Shown here: positions 44,551-58,000 of the stretch, piece after piece
How positions within the stretch are numbered: the stretch's first letter is position 1
Layout: the number at the start of each line of letters is the position of its first letter
Source: Trogon surrucura
Lineage: Eukaryota > Chordata > Aves > Trogoniformes > Trogonidae
Length of the DNA stretch: 64,000 bases
Direction of reading: 5' to 3'
Assembly: GCA_020746105.1 (NCBI GenBank)
Contig: CM036628.1
Location: 1,622,001-1,686,000, forward strand
Program-made: the position numbers and the translations under genes
Notes under the pieces: generated by a model
Told to the model about the DNA's origin: nothing
Seen by the model: the letters and a program-made list of their open reading frames with translations, nothing else
Database searches by the model: none

Positions 44551-44613
44551 CTTTGTAATTTATAGTTTTTCTTTTGTAATTTATAGCTTTTTTCTTTTGT
44601 CTTTCTTTCTTTC
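44551..44613. repeat. Imperfect 20-bp tandem duplication followed by (CTTT)n
   Basis: The motif tttgtaatttatag occurs twice, starting near 44552 and 44573, each copy followed by a T-rich tail. A run of three CTTT units follows at about 44601-44613. This is a simple slippage product. Confidence 0.8.
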
Positions 44614-45282
44614 ACTACAACACCACTACAGAAAAATTCAAACCTGACAGCAGGTAAGATAAAGAAGCCTAAAGTGTAATAAAGTCCTTGTTTTCCCACT
44701 GAACTAAAAGAAGTTACCCCCAACCCCATACCTAGGTCTGTGCCTCTGCCCTTCCAGGCTGCTGTGGATGCACAATACGAGCACGATTTTCTAAGCTAGG
44801 ACTACACACCTGGTGATTGTCAGGGCCAACAGAACAAACCTGAGCATCTCTGGACACTCTACATGGAGCAGCAGTTGTTTATTTTTAAGACTGACCATCG
44901 TCAGAGTGAATTCCTCAAAATTCAGAAAGGTTAATTTGCTTTTCATAACTGTGCATTTAAAAAAAAAAAAAAACACCACCAAAAAAACCCAAGAATTTTA
45001 TTCTTTCCTGGGAGAGTTTTGACCTTTTATTCATGTATATTTTTCAAATCCTGTCTTGCACTGTTTACGCTCCAAGCTAGAATGTCACAAGCCATCTTCA
45101 CATGGAGCAGAACTACAAAGACAAGCAGGGGTAAGGCAAGGAGAGCAGGTGGAAGGGGGTGAGAACTGAGAGTGTAGTGGAACAAGGTAACATGCTTCCT
45201 TAATCGTGTCTACAAAGTCATCTGGGATGTACAGAATCCCTCTCCTCTCTTTCCCCAAAGCTTCTGAAACGAGCAACAAAGC

Positions 45283-45317
45283 ACAGAATCACAATGTTAG
45301 GGATTGGAAGGGACCTC
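45283..45317 (-). mobile_element. Short CR1 3'-terminal fragment
   Basis: The stretch reads acagaatcacaatgttaggg and then attggaagggacctc on the + strand. This is the reverse complement of the avian CR1 3' end (gaggtcccttccaa, then the tgattctgtg-type terminus). Only about 35 bases are recognisable before the sequence becomes unique, so it is a very short truncated copy or a relic. Confidence 0.75.
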
Positions 45318-48300
45318 CCTCTAACAGGAAGCTGGGACAGGGGTGTAACTGGACTTTAGAGCCCCAGGAGAGGAGGACAGGATGGTGGACCAAAGCCAAA
45401 ACATTGGCTCCCCAAGCACTAAAGCAGCTGGATCAAACCCCACCCATCACAAACGACTTCTTGTCTGTCTGACGGGTTGTTGCTGAGCTCCGAGCTGCAC
45501 TCGAGGTTACATCAATAATTCCTCCTATTGCCACGATGACTCAGAACTGGATCAGACCGTTGCGGGGACACTATTGACTCAGCATCCCGCCGCTGCTCAC
45601 TGATATTTTTGTCTGGGCTGATGCAACACTGGTTTGCCCTGATGTTAAGCTTTGAATCTGTGAGAACCCAGATGCCTTCTGGATTTTCTAATAAATGTCA
45701 ATAGATTGCACAGAAAAAACTGAAGTCATCTTCATCTCCATTCCTTCCCTCTGTATCATTATTTGCTTCCGGAAAGGAAAAGCTGCTGCATCAAGCTTCC
45801 TTAAGGGAGCTTCCACTCAAACACAGAGAAGCAATGATTTTGCAGTTCTCTACCCTGTGTCTCTGATGGCTGACATACATTTGAGTCAAGGGAAGAAAGA
45901 ATATCCCTGGCTGATAGACAGAGAAATAGATTCCAGATATATCCAAGAACAAATTTTACTTGTTCAAAGTCCAGCCGGAACTTTAGCAGAGAGCTCTTTA
46001 AGCACAAAACGTGATGTAATACTGCCCTAAATCATGCTAAGTAGTTCCCTCCTCCTAACATTATCCCAAGAGCAGCACAATTAGCAATTATCTATTTCCT
46101 AAGACTTCAGTTAGCATTTAGGTATCGGGGAGTTTTTTATTTAGGCAAGCCTTTTTTTTTTTTTCCATTTTAATCCCATTAGGTAAAGAGAGCTATTTCT
46201 AATAGGCTTAAATACTAACTACTAACCAAGTAGACCATAAGTAAAAAGAGAATTGGAAGACGGTACACAAACCCTTTTCGGGCAGCCCTACCCAATCTGA
46301 TATAATGGGAAAAGACCTGAAAAAAGGAATCCGAGTACTCCTGGTAGCTTGAAAATCTATGCAAAAGGAGAAGAATCTTGGCACTGTGATGCTAATAAAT
46401 CTTGCTTGCATCGAGGATTTAGTTAATTCCCCCTGACACCTAACAGAGCGAGCTGCACTGATACCTGGATTAGTGCACAGTCAGCCCACTTGATTCTCTC
46501 AGACAGAGCCTACAATTTGCCCTTCAGAAAATTCACTCCTCTTCTTTCATGCAAAGTGCTCAGCAACACTGCTGCAGAAAAAGGGATGTTGTTTCAAATG
46601 AAAACCAGAAACATCTCCTGACTGTTTTCTGAGCTGAGCGTTCCCTTCCATTTTGGTGCTTCTTTCCCAACAGCGGGGCCTTCAACTTACGCCGGTGGCA
46701 GAGGCTTCTCGCTGTTTGCCAAGGACGCTGAAAAGTACTTAGAGGGGTTCAGAAGAGAGTGCACGTGGACAGAAGCAGAGCAAAACTGAAGAGACAGAAG
46801 GGGAAATCTCACTCGAGCAGCGCTATCGTTCCAAAGCAAGACGAGCAGCAGAGCCCACCCGGTCCCCATCTGCCTCCGATTTTTGTCTGGGCCCATAAGG
46901 GGCAATTACGAGGCTTCAGGCAACATCTCGGGCATTTCTGCAGCTGCTCAATTCCTCTCCCCGTCGCCGAGATGACATTACGAAGTCACGCCAGAATGAA
47001 ATTACGACGACGATATTGCAAGACGACAGTTGGAATCAGGTTGGCAAACCCAAATCTTACACAGTGAAAGTAAAAGCTCTAAACTAGAATTTTTGGCGTG
47101 CGATGACAAAGCCATAAAATGTTCTTTTTCCAGCACAGTTATATACTGAGGAAACGAGCCTAAGATGTATTCCACAGATAGAAAAGCTCCCATAAACGGA
47201 AGAACTCCTTAGTATCGTCCTTTTATTTTAACATCTAAGTCCCAAGAAAGGATATGAAGCATCATATTAAGTATCTCTAGTGCAAAATTGAAAGAAAAAC
47301 ATTTCCTAGAGAATTAAGTTAGTCACATAAGCCTGCAAAGAATGCTTGTTAGGACTCTATTTTAATGAGGGATGAAAGGGATTGCAAAGACAGTCAATGA
47401 AATTTTAACACAGCTTCAATATTTACATTCACTGGCTCACAGAAAGATTGAAAGTGTAGCACTGACACTTCATATTTCAATATTTTTGTTTGCCACACAG
47501 ATATAAATGTGTACACATTGGCAAAATCATTTCAATCTATCATCACTGGTTTGTGCGCCTTACAGAGCGGAGAAAATGTGTAGACAATATGAAAATTAGT
47601 AAAACATCAAGTTTGATCAATTCAGAGTGAAGGCTACCTGTAAAGATGAGGCACTCATCTTCGCAAGACGGAAAAATTACCACATTCCTTACGGGAAAAG
47701 TTTTTGGTTACAGATTTACTAAATTGCTAAGCCTTCTGTGGGGTGTTTAGATGACAAGAGCCTGTGAATGGCATAGTTTGGTTTTAGTTGTGTTAGTTGA
47801 CATCTGTAAAAGGAAAAGTCCTTTAGAAACAGATTTGCAGAAGGCAAATAACTATGTGCTGAAGTTTTTGAGAAAAAGACATTAAAATCTTTGAGTTTTT
47901 AGGACTGAAAATCCTTAAAGAATCTTTAAATAACTGACAATTTTTATTTTTTTTTAAACATACATGCACGGTTTCATCTCAGCCACTTCAATGCACAACT
48001 AAGGGGAAAGACGGTCCCTTTGTATACACTTCAGTTGAACTATCTGCTCTGACAAGACGGACTCAAAAATCTGCTACACAATAGCTTGGCCCACTAAATT
48101 TAAAACAGCTGAGAAATGATACTAACAGAGATGTAAACTAGGAGCAATGCAGAAATACAATTCCCTTTCTGTGAGAGCCATCCGAGTGTTGATGTAAAGA
48201 CTTCAAGGCATTAAAGAACCCTGTGATCTCGTGTTAAGCCTCCTCGCCCACAGCTTCTGCCACACATGTTGACAATTTCTCCCCAGATTAACAGCTGGAA

Positions 48301-51300
48301 CTGAACAAGTCAATTCAAACGGGAGTAGTCAACTCTCCATATGTTACTGATTCAAGACATGCTAATATGCTGGAAGTTCCTCCCTTAAAACAGATTTTCT
48401 ACAGATCTATTATCCTGCTTGGTAGTATTTGAACAGGTTTTGGTCATTTATAAACACTTATTGCTGATTGATTTTCTTTGCAAGAAGCCCATGGCATAGA
48501 CGAACCCAAGTGCCAACTCCAATGTCCAAAAATACTTCAAAACTCCACTAAATCATCACCACCGTATCCTGATTACAATTCTTTTGTGCTAATTTTAGTG
48601 AAAAACTATGTGTTGCTGTAGTTTTAGACATTTTGCCAGTAACATTTGTGCCAATGATGAAGCAGCATACGACATTGATTCCTCTTATTCTTTTAGGGAA
48701 AAACTTGAATGCTTATATAACAAGGAGGCAAAATAAAACCGACTTGCTCCGGAAAACATCCATACCGTGAACATGTGAGCGACACAGACCACAAAGATCT
48801 GATCCAAAGCTTTCAGGGAGATTTATTTAAAGGGCATTAAATACAGTTTAAGACTGCAAGACAGTACAGTGGGCACTGCAGCCTAAGAAGTGCAACCTCA
48901 GCCTCAGATTGCGAGGCTGCAGAGGACAAGGATCTTGGCAGATCCCACAGGCTCGGTGGTTCACTGACAGCTCTTAATTCCCTGAGCCCAGATGTGAAAG
49001 TATTGGCAGAAAGAGCCGAGGAGCAGCACGTCATTGATTCCGCACTAAAATGCTGCGGCATCCTCCAGGATACAAGCCAGTCAATGCTAAAGTTCATTTC
49101 GGTCTCCCTCCGAGAACGCCTCGGACTGATGCCCGTGCATCCAGCACAACCGCCAAGGAAACCAGAAAGCGAGCCCGCCAGCCGCGGGAACACGCCGACA
49201 CTGCGCCAAAAGTCAATACCGAAGCGGTTGCTGGAAGTTTCGGTGACTTACAAAGTGGAAAAGGGTGATCAGGATGTAAAAAAAAAGAGAAACAAGAACT
49301 TTACGTTTCCTCCTTCATGTGCGCAGGGCACCGCAGAGAACAACGCGTGACACCAGGTTGGTGAATGTGCCTGAAGGACTCTGCACCCGAAAGGAACAAC
49401 GCAAATGCTGCGAGACAGCTGAACAGCGGCTGTGAACACAAACAACAGTCGCTATCAGCTCAGACGCCGCCGACACACAGGAGCCAACACAAGAACCAGA
49501 CAGGGTTCTGGGGGACAGCCTGCAGCGGTTTGAGGGGCACAGAGAACCCAACGCTAGAGAAAGTGCCATTCCACTGGGCTTTGTTCCCAAGACGGAGGTT
49601 AATCCAAAGAGATTGACCTTTTCCATATCCTTATTTCAGGTCCTCAGCGTCTAAGAAGAAAACACTCTCTGCACCTCTTACACTGATGCTGTAGAAATCA
49701 CTGGTGACATCAGCACATGGTATATGTTGTTTTTCTTAGGACAACACCCACAGCACACACATAGCGAACCAAAAATATATTTATACAACGTTCAAATGAG
49801 TATTCTCAAAAAAATTCTGACAAAAAAAAACCCACTCATCTGTCCAAAATCACAGTTAGAAGGAGGAAAGGGAAGGTAAAAATCCCTGTAACCCACCTTT
49901 GCACTGTCTGTCAGTTCAAACAAAACTCTAACTTCTGATTTAGTTGGGAGCCAGCAGCCTTAGGGCCGCTGGAACTTCACTGTGAACACCGAGGCCAGCA
50001 GCAGATCATCCCCAGAACGGCCAGCACGAAGCGTGCAACGCACTCTGGCCTTTCTCAGTACACCCAAATTGACAGCTGAGACAAGTCGGTGCTGGGGGAT
50101 TCCTGGTTTCTAGAAGGGGCTTTACACCATAGAAAAACACCTCGCATTCCTAAACTCAGGAGGCTGGTGTACACTGAGCAAGAATGGGCATAAGGGAATT
50201 CCAGTATTTTCCTTCGCTTCCACAGTCGGGAGACTCAAAAGCACAAAGTCCTTGCTTGCAATCTTATTGCTGGCAACGCTTTTGTTAGGGTGCCCACAGG
50301 CTGTTGTGCGGGCAACAGCAGTATGTCATTTCGGTATCAACTCCTGCCCTTGGAAATTATTAAAATCCAGCACATCTTTTGAATGAGAAATGAAATGCGT
50401 TCTCCAGCAAACCCTAAAACTGCTCATGTTGCCGGCAGCTATGTTAAAACAAGGGTGTTCAAATAAAACTCCCATTAAAAAAAATTGAATTGAACTTTTC
50501 AATAGAATTAGATTTTCCTGAAATTTTATTAGCTGGCAGGTTCATAAACTACAACAGAAACAAAGGAGGAAAACCAAATCATTCCTTATCAGCTATAAAA
50601 AGGTAGCAAAGGGGACCCAAAAAAGCACTTTTTTGAAATATTAAGTCTACAAATGCTAATATTATCTCTTTCTGACAATAAATGTCTCCTGCAGATTTGT
50701 TAAGGTTATAGGCCCATAAAACGCAGAGTAAAATGAGCTCTCTACCAAATTTCAGACCGCACTCTCGACTACATTCCTACTGCCACGGGGAAGGGGATTA
50801 AAAACTCTCCCCAAACCATCGGTACCCTGGGGGCATTTGCTTTGGTCAGCATTCCCAGGGACAGCACAGAACGGCAGCACCTTCTCAGCAAACCTCACGG
50901 CCACCGCCTGCCACCAGGAGGAAAGGCGGGCGTCTGCCCGGCGATGAAGAACAGCAGGGACAAGACCTGCCTCGGGCCACCGCTTTGCACACTCCTTACC
51001 CAAATCTCCGAACCCACCCTGGGTCCCGGCCGTTTCTCATCCGAAGCCCACCTTGGGCAATTAACTCCTGACGGCAAATCGCTGCCCCTGCCTGCTCAGG
51101 GTGTGTGACACACCAAGGCACTGGGGAAGATCTAACGGTCCCTCCTGGCCTTGGAGATGAACGAATGGGCAAGTCAGCTTCCAGTGACTTCAAAGAACCT
51201 CCCTGTGCCCCTTGCAGGATGAAATGACGAGGGATTATTTTGCCTCCCTTCCTCCTACATTTCTAGTTAAAACCTCTTTCTTCACCTGCTCCCCTCAAAC

Positions 51301-54300
51301 TACTGCCATGCAGTAATGCAAGCCACATCGCGCCCTTGATGAGGCTGCGTTCCAGAGCAGGAAAAATTACCCGAGTTTCTAGAAGGAATTTTGTAGAGAA
51401 GAGTGCTTCAGTCTGAAAAGCACTGGCAAAATACACTCATTGTTTTCAAAGACATAATTGAAACTACTCTTGAAGGGCAATACCTGACTCACAGTCACCT
51501 TCATTCCACACACTTTAATACCTACAGGATCACACAGATTAGAAACACTTCAAAGCGCTGCTCAGCAAGTAAATCCAACCTCATAGCGATATACTAAATA
51601 TACACAGCTACTTCTGGTGTATCAGCTTGGTTACGTGTCTCCTAGAACTACTCAGCAAAACAACACAAACAACAGCTTTGCCTTTGGGAATTGGTTGTCA
51701 TAAACAAAAGAAGGAGAAATTAAGCAGTCTGAGGTCAGAGGGCCCTTTGACCAGGCCATGAGCTCCAGACCTGTCCAAAAAAAAAAAAACCAACTGTATC
51801 CCGAAATAACCAAGAGCATTTCTTAATCGCTTTTGAAATTAAGTGAGAAGCTTCTAGTGGGAGCTATGAATTAGCAAAGAGGGTAACTGGGCAGCCAGCA
51901 AGCTTTACACCCTTTGTACGACATAGATAACATTATAAGCTTCTTACTGTCACATCACTAATAATATCATTAATGCTAATACAGATTAATGCTTTTACTA
52001 CGCACCTGAGCAGAACCATCTTCCAGAAGAGTCTGAACATGTCTAAAGGGAAACTACACGCCAGCCCCTCCTTTTCAGAGGTCCTGTGAAAGGCAATTAC
52101 TGGGCATTAGCTGCACCTGCAGCATTGCAGGAGCTCCCCAGGGACAGGGCAACCACAGCCGCAGCTGTGTCGCTCCTTGCTGCTCGTGGAGAGCGTTTCC
52201 ATTGCTCCCCCAGCAAACCCACTGCCTCGCCGACCCATTTCTTTGAAAGGTAAATACCTTTACAGCTTCAAAGAATGACAAAACTGCATGGGCTATCCAA
52301 CAGAAAAGGTTTCTTTGAAATAGTCTCTTAAAAGAGTGAATGGAACACTGTTGTGCTGGAAGCGACGGGTCAGACTGTCCTAACTACCAACATTTGTGCA
52401 TATTCAGCAGTGACTCACGAAATCATGAGCCAGAGTTGGTGACCTGCAGGGATTCAGTGGGAGCCAAAAGAGAACTGAACATTTGTGTGGATAATGAGAA
52501 CATCCACATTTAGAAAGGGTCAAAGAAATACAGTATTAGAGGAGAAAGAGAGAAACCCCTTGGGATTCAAAGTCAGAATGCATGAGAGAAACTTTCTCAA
52601 AATTCACTTATTACATTTTCACCCTCTCAGCAACTTTTTGCACCTTTCTCCGAAACCTCTGGTACTACAAAATGCTGGATACAAGATGGCACCCCCTGTT
52701 CTCACATAACACTTGACTTCAAATACATTCATTGCGAAACAAGAACTAAGATTTTGAAGAAAGAACTTTCTCAGAAGCAACAGTGAGTGCTCTACTTCAT
52801 ACAGTATCTGGGAAATATCTGTAAAGTACACAATAATGCAGATAACGCTCCCAGTCCCACCGATCCATAACGCTACAAGTGCATTTTCTGAAGTCCAGCC
52901 TCGTGCGCTCCATTTTCCCGCTACCGCACAGGGATACACACAATTTCTTAAGCATCCTGCCTCAAAGTCAACTCACTATCAGCTCTTAAAACTGGAGGCC
53001 ACCTTTTTAATCATGGAAGAAGCAGAGCATGGGGTATGGTGATAGACATCCTTGCTGATACGTATCCTACGTCTCCCGGCAGTATGTTTCTGCAGTTCAC
53101 TTCTTTCTTCCCTTCTGCTGAAGTCAAGCACACAAATGAAAGAGCTAGACTGGGATGAGAAAACCTCACCCCACGCGGTAAAAGGCTCGGCTTCACAAAG
53201 CCATTCCAATATCATCTGCTCCTTGGCATCTCCAGGGCTCGGTTCCAAACGAGGCGTATTTCTCTAGCGTAAAGCTCAGATTTGCTCTCAAAGCACAGGT
53301 GGGCGATCCAGGCAGACAGCCCTGCTCTCTCAATACCTGCATGCCCCTCCTAGAAACTGGGGCCTCCTCCGGAGGGATTTGCCCAGGAAAAGTTGTTTTC
53401 AGCACCCAGAGGCCAGCAGAGAAGGCAGAATCTTGAGAGACTTGCCTGCAGGACCCGTTGGTCACTCTCCCAAGGAAGCTCCGTATTCATTCTGGCAGCT
53501 CTGCAGGAACACTCGATGCAGTAGCTACCACGGTTCTGCCCGACACGACTGCAGCGTACTAATGCTCAGTAACCTCACTACAAATCACCTTCGTGACGGG
53601 TTTCAAGTTTTAATTCTTTTTCCAACAAATCTCTGTACTACACGGGGAATGCAGGTATTTTTCAGACAGTGTCTGTTAACGTGGGGCACGTAGGATGGTA
53701 ATTCAGTCTTCAAAATTTCTCATGCTGCCTTCATTAAAGAGTGATTTCCTGGGGGTTTTTCTACTTCTAAAACTGACTTAAAATACCACTAAACAGAACA
53801 AATTTACTGAGCTAAAATAGAGTTAATGGACTGTCTTAAGTGTGCAAAGAGTGTAGACCTGATTTCCTCTTACATCACTGTAAATCACAGCGTAACTCAA
53901 CTTTCCACAAGTGAAAAGGAATCAGACCCGCATTCTGGGTTTTCCTGACCATTTGTCCAGTGTGAATGCTTTTTTCAAGATACCTGGTTTCAGGCATTCT
54001 AGTCAACTATGACGTTTTGGCGTGTTTTTTTTCTGATTTATTCAGCACCCACATAGTCTCCCTGTGGTTAATTAGAGAACTCACTGAAGCCTGCCTAAAG
54101 ATTTTATAAATATAAACACATTATCACTTATTGTATCTGCTTTTCCTGCCTATTAGTCCCACAACAATTAAAATAAATGCTTCTTAAAAAAAAAAACAAA
54201 ACAAAGAGACTACTACGAAACTCCACGCAAACAGGCAATAATTATTCCCAAATTCATTCTTAAATGAAACAATAACACAAGATGATCCAAAGCCAATCAG

Positions 54301-54935
54301 CAAATGCTGGTAGAAAGAGCATGCCTTTGAAAACAAGGTGCTCGTTTTACACCAATAAAAAGCTCCCCCAAGGACGGGGCATTACACCAGGACGAACATA
54401 ATCTCATCTTGAATAACTTACATGCTTTACTGACGACTTCCTTTAGCTCTGCTCTTTGCATACCCAAAGTCTAGGTAAGCGGAACAGATCCTGGAAAAGC
54501 TGTAACAGAAGTCATCTCTGGCTTTTTTTCTGATGTGAATTTGATTCTCCGATAACTCAGCTCTGCTGAGAAAAAGTTCAAGTTCAAAGAGCTTTCGCAC
54601 CTCAGAACAGAATAAAATAATCAAGGGAATTTCTGGTTAGGCAAAAGGCTCTGCTTAGCCTGTGTGAGGCCTCCTTCAAAGGCATCTGACTAAGGAAACG
54701 CTTTGCAAAACAAATTAGTACCTGATGGACCAAATCAATCCTGGTTAAAGCTCGATGTGGGTGTAGGGATGATACCAGACATCTGCTACGACCCAGTGTG
54801 TAGCTGTGCTGAAAGGAACCGAAACACTTCTGAAACAGAACGCTCCAAAAATTAGCATGGGAAATTCTGGAGGATGGTTCTTTACCAGTACATGTTATTA
54901 AAGTAGAACTGCATCGTTTAACGAGGTTTAATGAG

Positions 54936-55025
54936 AATAAATCTTATGAAGAACGATTGAAGGAGCTGGGCCTGTTCAGTTTGAAGAAGGCTGAGGGGAG
55001 ACCTCATTGCTCTCTACAACTACCC
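54936..55025 (+). mobile_element. CR1 LINE fragment, ORF2 C-terminal region, sense strand
   Basis: The + strand encodes SYEERLKELGLFSLKKAEGR, matching the conserved CR1 ORF2 end (SYEERLRELGLFSLEKRRLRG). After a small deletion the nucleotide sequence continues ggggagacctcattgctctc and tacaactacc, again as in CR1 but in another frame. Both ends fade into unique sequence. This is a dead internal fragment lacking the 3' terminus. Confidence 0.88.
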
Positions 55026-58000
55026 GACAGGAATCAAGAACTGTGGTATCGGTACGGACAAAGACAAAAGCCAACTAAATATTCAATCTCTAGAACATAC
55101 TCACAGACGGTGGCTGATTTGATAAACCAACCTCTCTGGTCAATTACGATTTGCTGGTTCAAAGGATTTCTTGGTGGTTTTCTGAGATGCCTCGTTCTGA
55201 TCTGTCAGCGCCACTGCAGTGGAAGCGAGACCCAGAGCTCTCCCCCAGCGCGGCAATTCCTCCGTTCCGCCCGGCCTGCGATGTCCCAGTGTCTTCCAAC
55301 CAAGCGCTGAGCGTGCACCGTCTTTTAGGTCAGGCCCAAAGAACGTTTCGATCAACCGCTGACGAGTCAGATATGTTAAAGAGAAACGGCACTGGAAAAC
55401 CCTACTTGTGCAATTATATGTTGCTTTTGCAGTATTTCCCTCGTGATTTTACACGGAGACAGAATCTTTCATCTCTTCCTCGTCTAAAGTACTGAGTAGT
55501 GTCGTGGTGAGATCGTTTTCAGACACCACCGCGCTTCACTTTATGAGCAGCATCACAATGCACGATTCTTGCCTAACCCTGTTCAGCCATAGAAGATTTC
55601 ACCTCACTGATGAAGTAAGGAATTTTTCCAGGTAAAATCAGCACATTTAGAATGAAGATTTATCAAAATGCATCAAAAAAAAGAGAAAATCCACTTCTCT
55701 TCTTGATTTTTGTGTTGTATTTTGTTCGCCTGATTGGCATAAAGCCCACAGCTGGCTGGCAACTCGATCAGAACGATTTTTCCCAGTGCATGATGAAGAT
55801 TTCGAGAACACAAATAGTCCTGTTACTTTCTGGGAGCTCTCCTATATTAAAGTATTGGAAAAGAAAATGAACTTCAGACACTATCTTGACAGCAAAATAA
55901 CAGTGTCTGAGTTTATGTCGGCTATTGGGAGCCCACAAAATAAACACAGGCCTAATAATCTCATTGGGAACTAATTCCATGAGGTGGCCTTTCTGGTGAT
56001 GACTCCACTGATAAACAATTCCAAGTATTTACAGCCTGCTTGGACTGTAAATAAGAAATATTAGATGAGGAAGGAAAAGAATAGGTTCAAATTACAGTGG
56101 GGTAAGTTTAAATTCTGCCACAGTAATCCTACTTCTCTGCTATTTTTATAATCGCAAAAGCATTCTATTCCATCTTCCCCAAGGTGAATGGCACAAAGGC
56201 ACACGGAATAAAATTAATTTGCCTTCTTTTGGACGATTTTATCATCTTATTTTAAACAGACGAATAATAGCAAATCTCTTATCTTCTGCACAGCAAATCC
56301 TTCTACTCTTTATTCTACATTACTATTTATGTAGCCACATGGTCTCATACATACAAATTTAAACAGCGAGAACAATGTTTGAAAAAGCAAAAAAAAAAAA
56401 TAAAAATGAAGTGGGTTGTATAAAAATAGTCCTGATTACAAAGGCAAACAGCAACATTACCATAAGGCAGCATTCCCTCCGAATGTGCGTCTATGTTAAC
56501 TCTTTTTAACAGGCATTTCCTCCCATTTTCTCTCACTTAAAAAAAAAAAAAAAAAAGTTGAATTTGAGTTTGTTCTCGGTGTTTGCTCACGGAATAAAAA
56601 TTTGCCCAAACCGCCACTCACCCTGTGAGCCCTTTAGAAAATCACTGACGTCATTACTGCAAGGAGTGCTGCCCTGTGACCCACGGCTCGGCAGGAACAA
56701 CGCGTCCTTACAGGAACGAATGCCGACAGGTTCGTAACGTGCTTACAAGCAGTTAAATCAGATTTGTTTCAGTGAGGAGATGGCGAATGCACTCAGGGAG
56801 GTGAAGCTCTATTCCCAAATCTGCCACTGGAGCAGCAGTATTTACCTGACAGGACTCCGCTAGGTCTTACGTAACTCTGACAAGCCACAATCTCAGCAGT
56901 GAGAGGTAAATGTTCATGCGATGATGTTTAAAGGGAATATCTCGGTTTTTTCCAAAGCCCTTTGTCGTCCAGAATGGCATCCAGCAGCCTCCAACACGCA
57001 AACAGCCAGAATAACCAGAGGCCTCGGCCCTCGCCAGCCCAGGGATGTCTCCCGTGAGGCATGGAAGCAGCAGCCCTGCATTAGCTCCCGTCTCTAGATA
57101 ACAAAGCAGATCTCTGCAAAATGTAATCTGTAAGCCTGCCCAGAACCCTGGGGCTTTCCTCCCTGATAAACAAGTTCTGTTTCTTCCTGCACCCAGGGCA
57201 ATCGCTATATGCACTAAACTTCATCCAGGCATACTCAAACTCACGCTCAAAAGGTGACCAGGTACTACTGCAAAAATAATTACACTTTGCACTGCGGACA
57301 AACATGAAGCATTTGCTAAAGAGAGGACCCTACGCTCCACACCTGGGGTAGTATTTTGGTAACATTCGGGATTGCCAAAAACGTTTGCTGCTTTCCTGAT
57401 CTCCTCTCTTCGCTTCCCACCTGCAGAGCAGGGAAGGAAATGAGCTTTGCCTCGGTCAGCTCCCCAAACCCCACCTCGTCACCCCCAAGTTCTGCCAGCA
57501 GAGCTGCTACTGACTGCGGGGCTGCCGGAGTAACGCCGGTCGCTCAGAGACATCTAACGGTGAAACCCGTGAAGTGAAAGGATTTCTGCAGCCCTGGCAG
57601 AGCGATCCCACTTGGAAGAGGAGGAGGAGAGCTTCAGAGCACGGAGCTTTAGGTGCAGGGCTCCCTTCACTGCTGCGGTTTAGAGGAGCGTCGCACGGGC
57701 CAAAAAAAATGCAAAATGAAGAGCACAGAAGCGTTTTTGGTAACAGGCTTCCAGGTGCTTCGCTCAGCCTGAGCAAACGCACATGGGAATGACTACTGTC
57801 CAAACGTTGGGTTAATTTAATTTATTCTGACCAACTGGTACTCCGGCACCCTGTCAAAGTTGTGTTCCTATTCCACTAGGTCACTGCTCAGTCAAGTGAT
57901 TCAAAGGTGATAATTTTATCTCTCTTCAGGAGTCAGTGTGATCCAGACTCGAGATTAGTGTCTGGCAGTTCAAAAGAAAGAGCTGACAGATGATAGCCCT

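Larger units (their letters stand above)
42685..54935. other. Region without a recognised gene
   Basis: About 12 kb of mostly AT-rich sequence. It contains A-tracts (15 bases at 43476-43490, others near 44959 and 51779), a 20-bp imperfect duplication with a CTTT run, a short CR1 terminus at 45283-45317, and more CpG-rich patches at 48890-49560 and 50740-51090. Open frames are short and overlap on opposite strands. No protein family, tRNA or snRNA is recognised. Confidence 0.6.
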
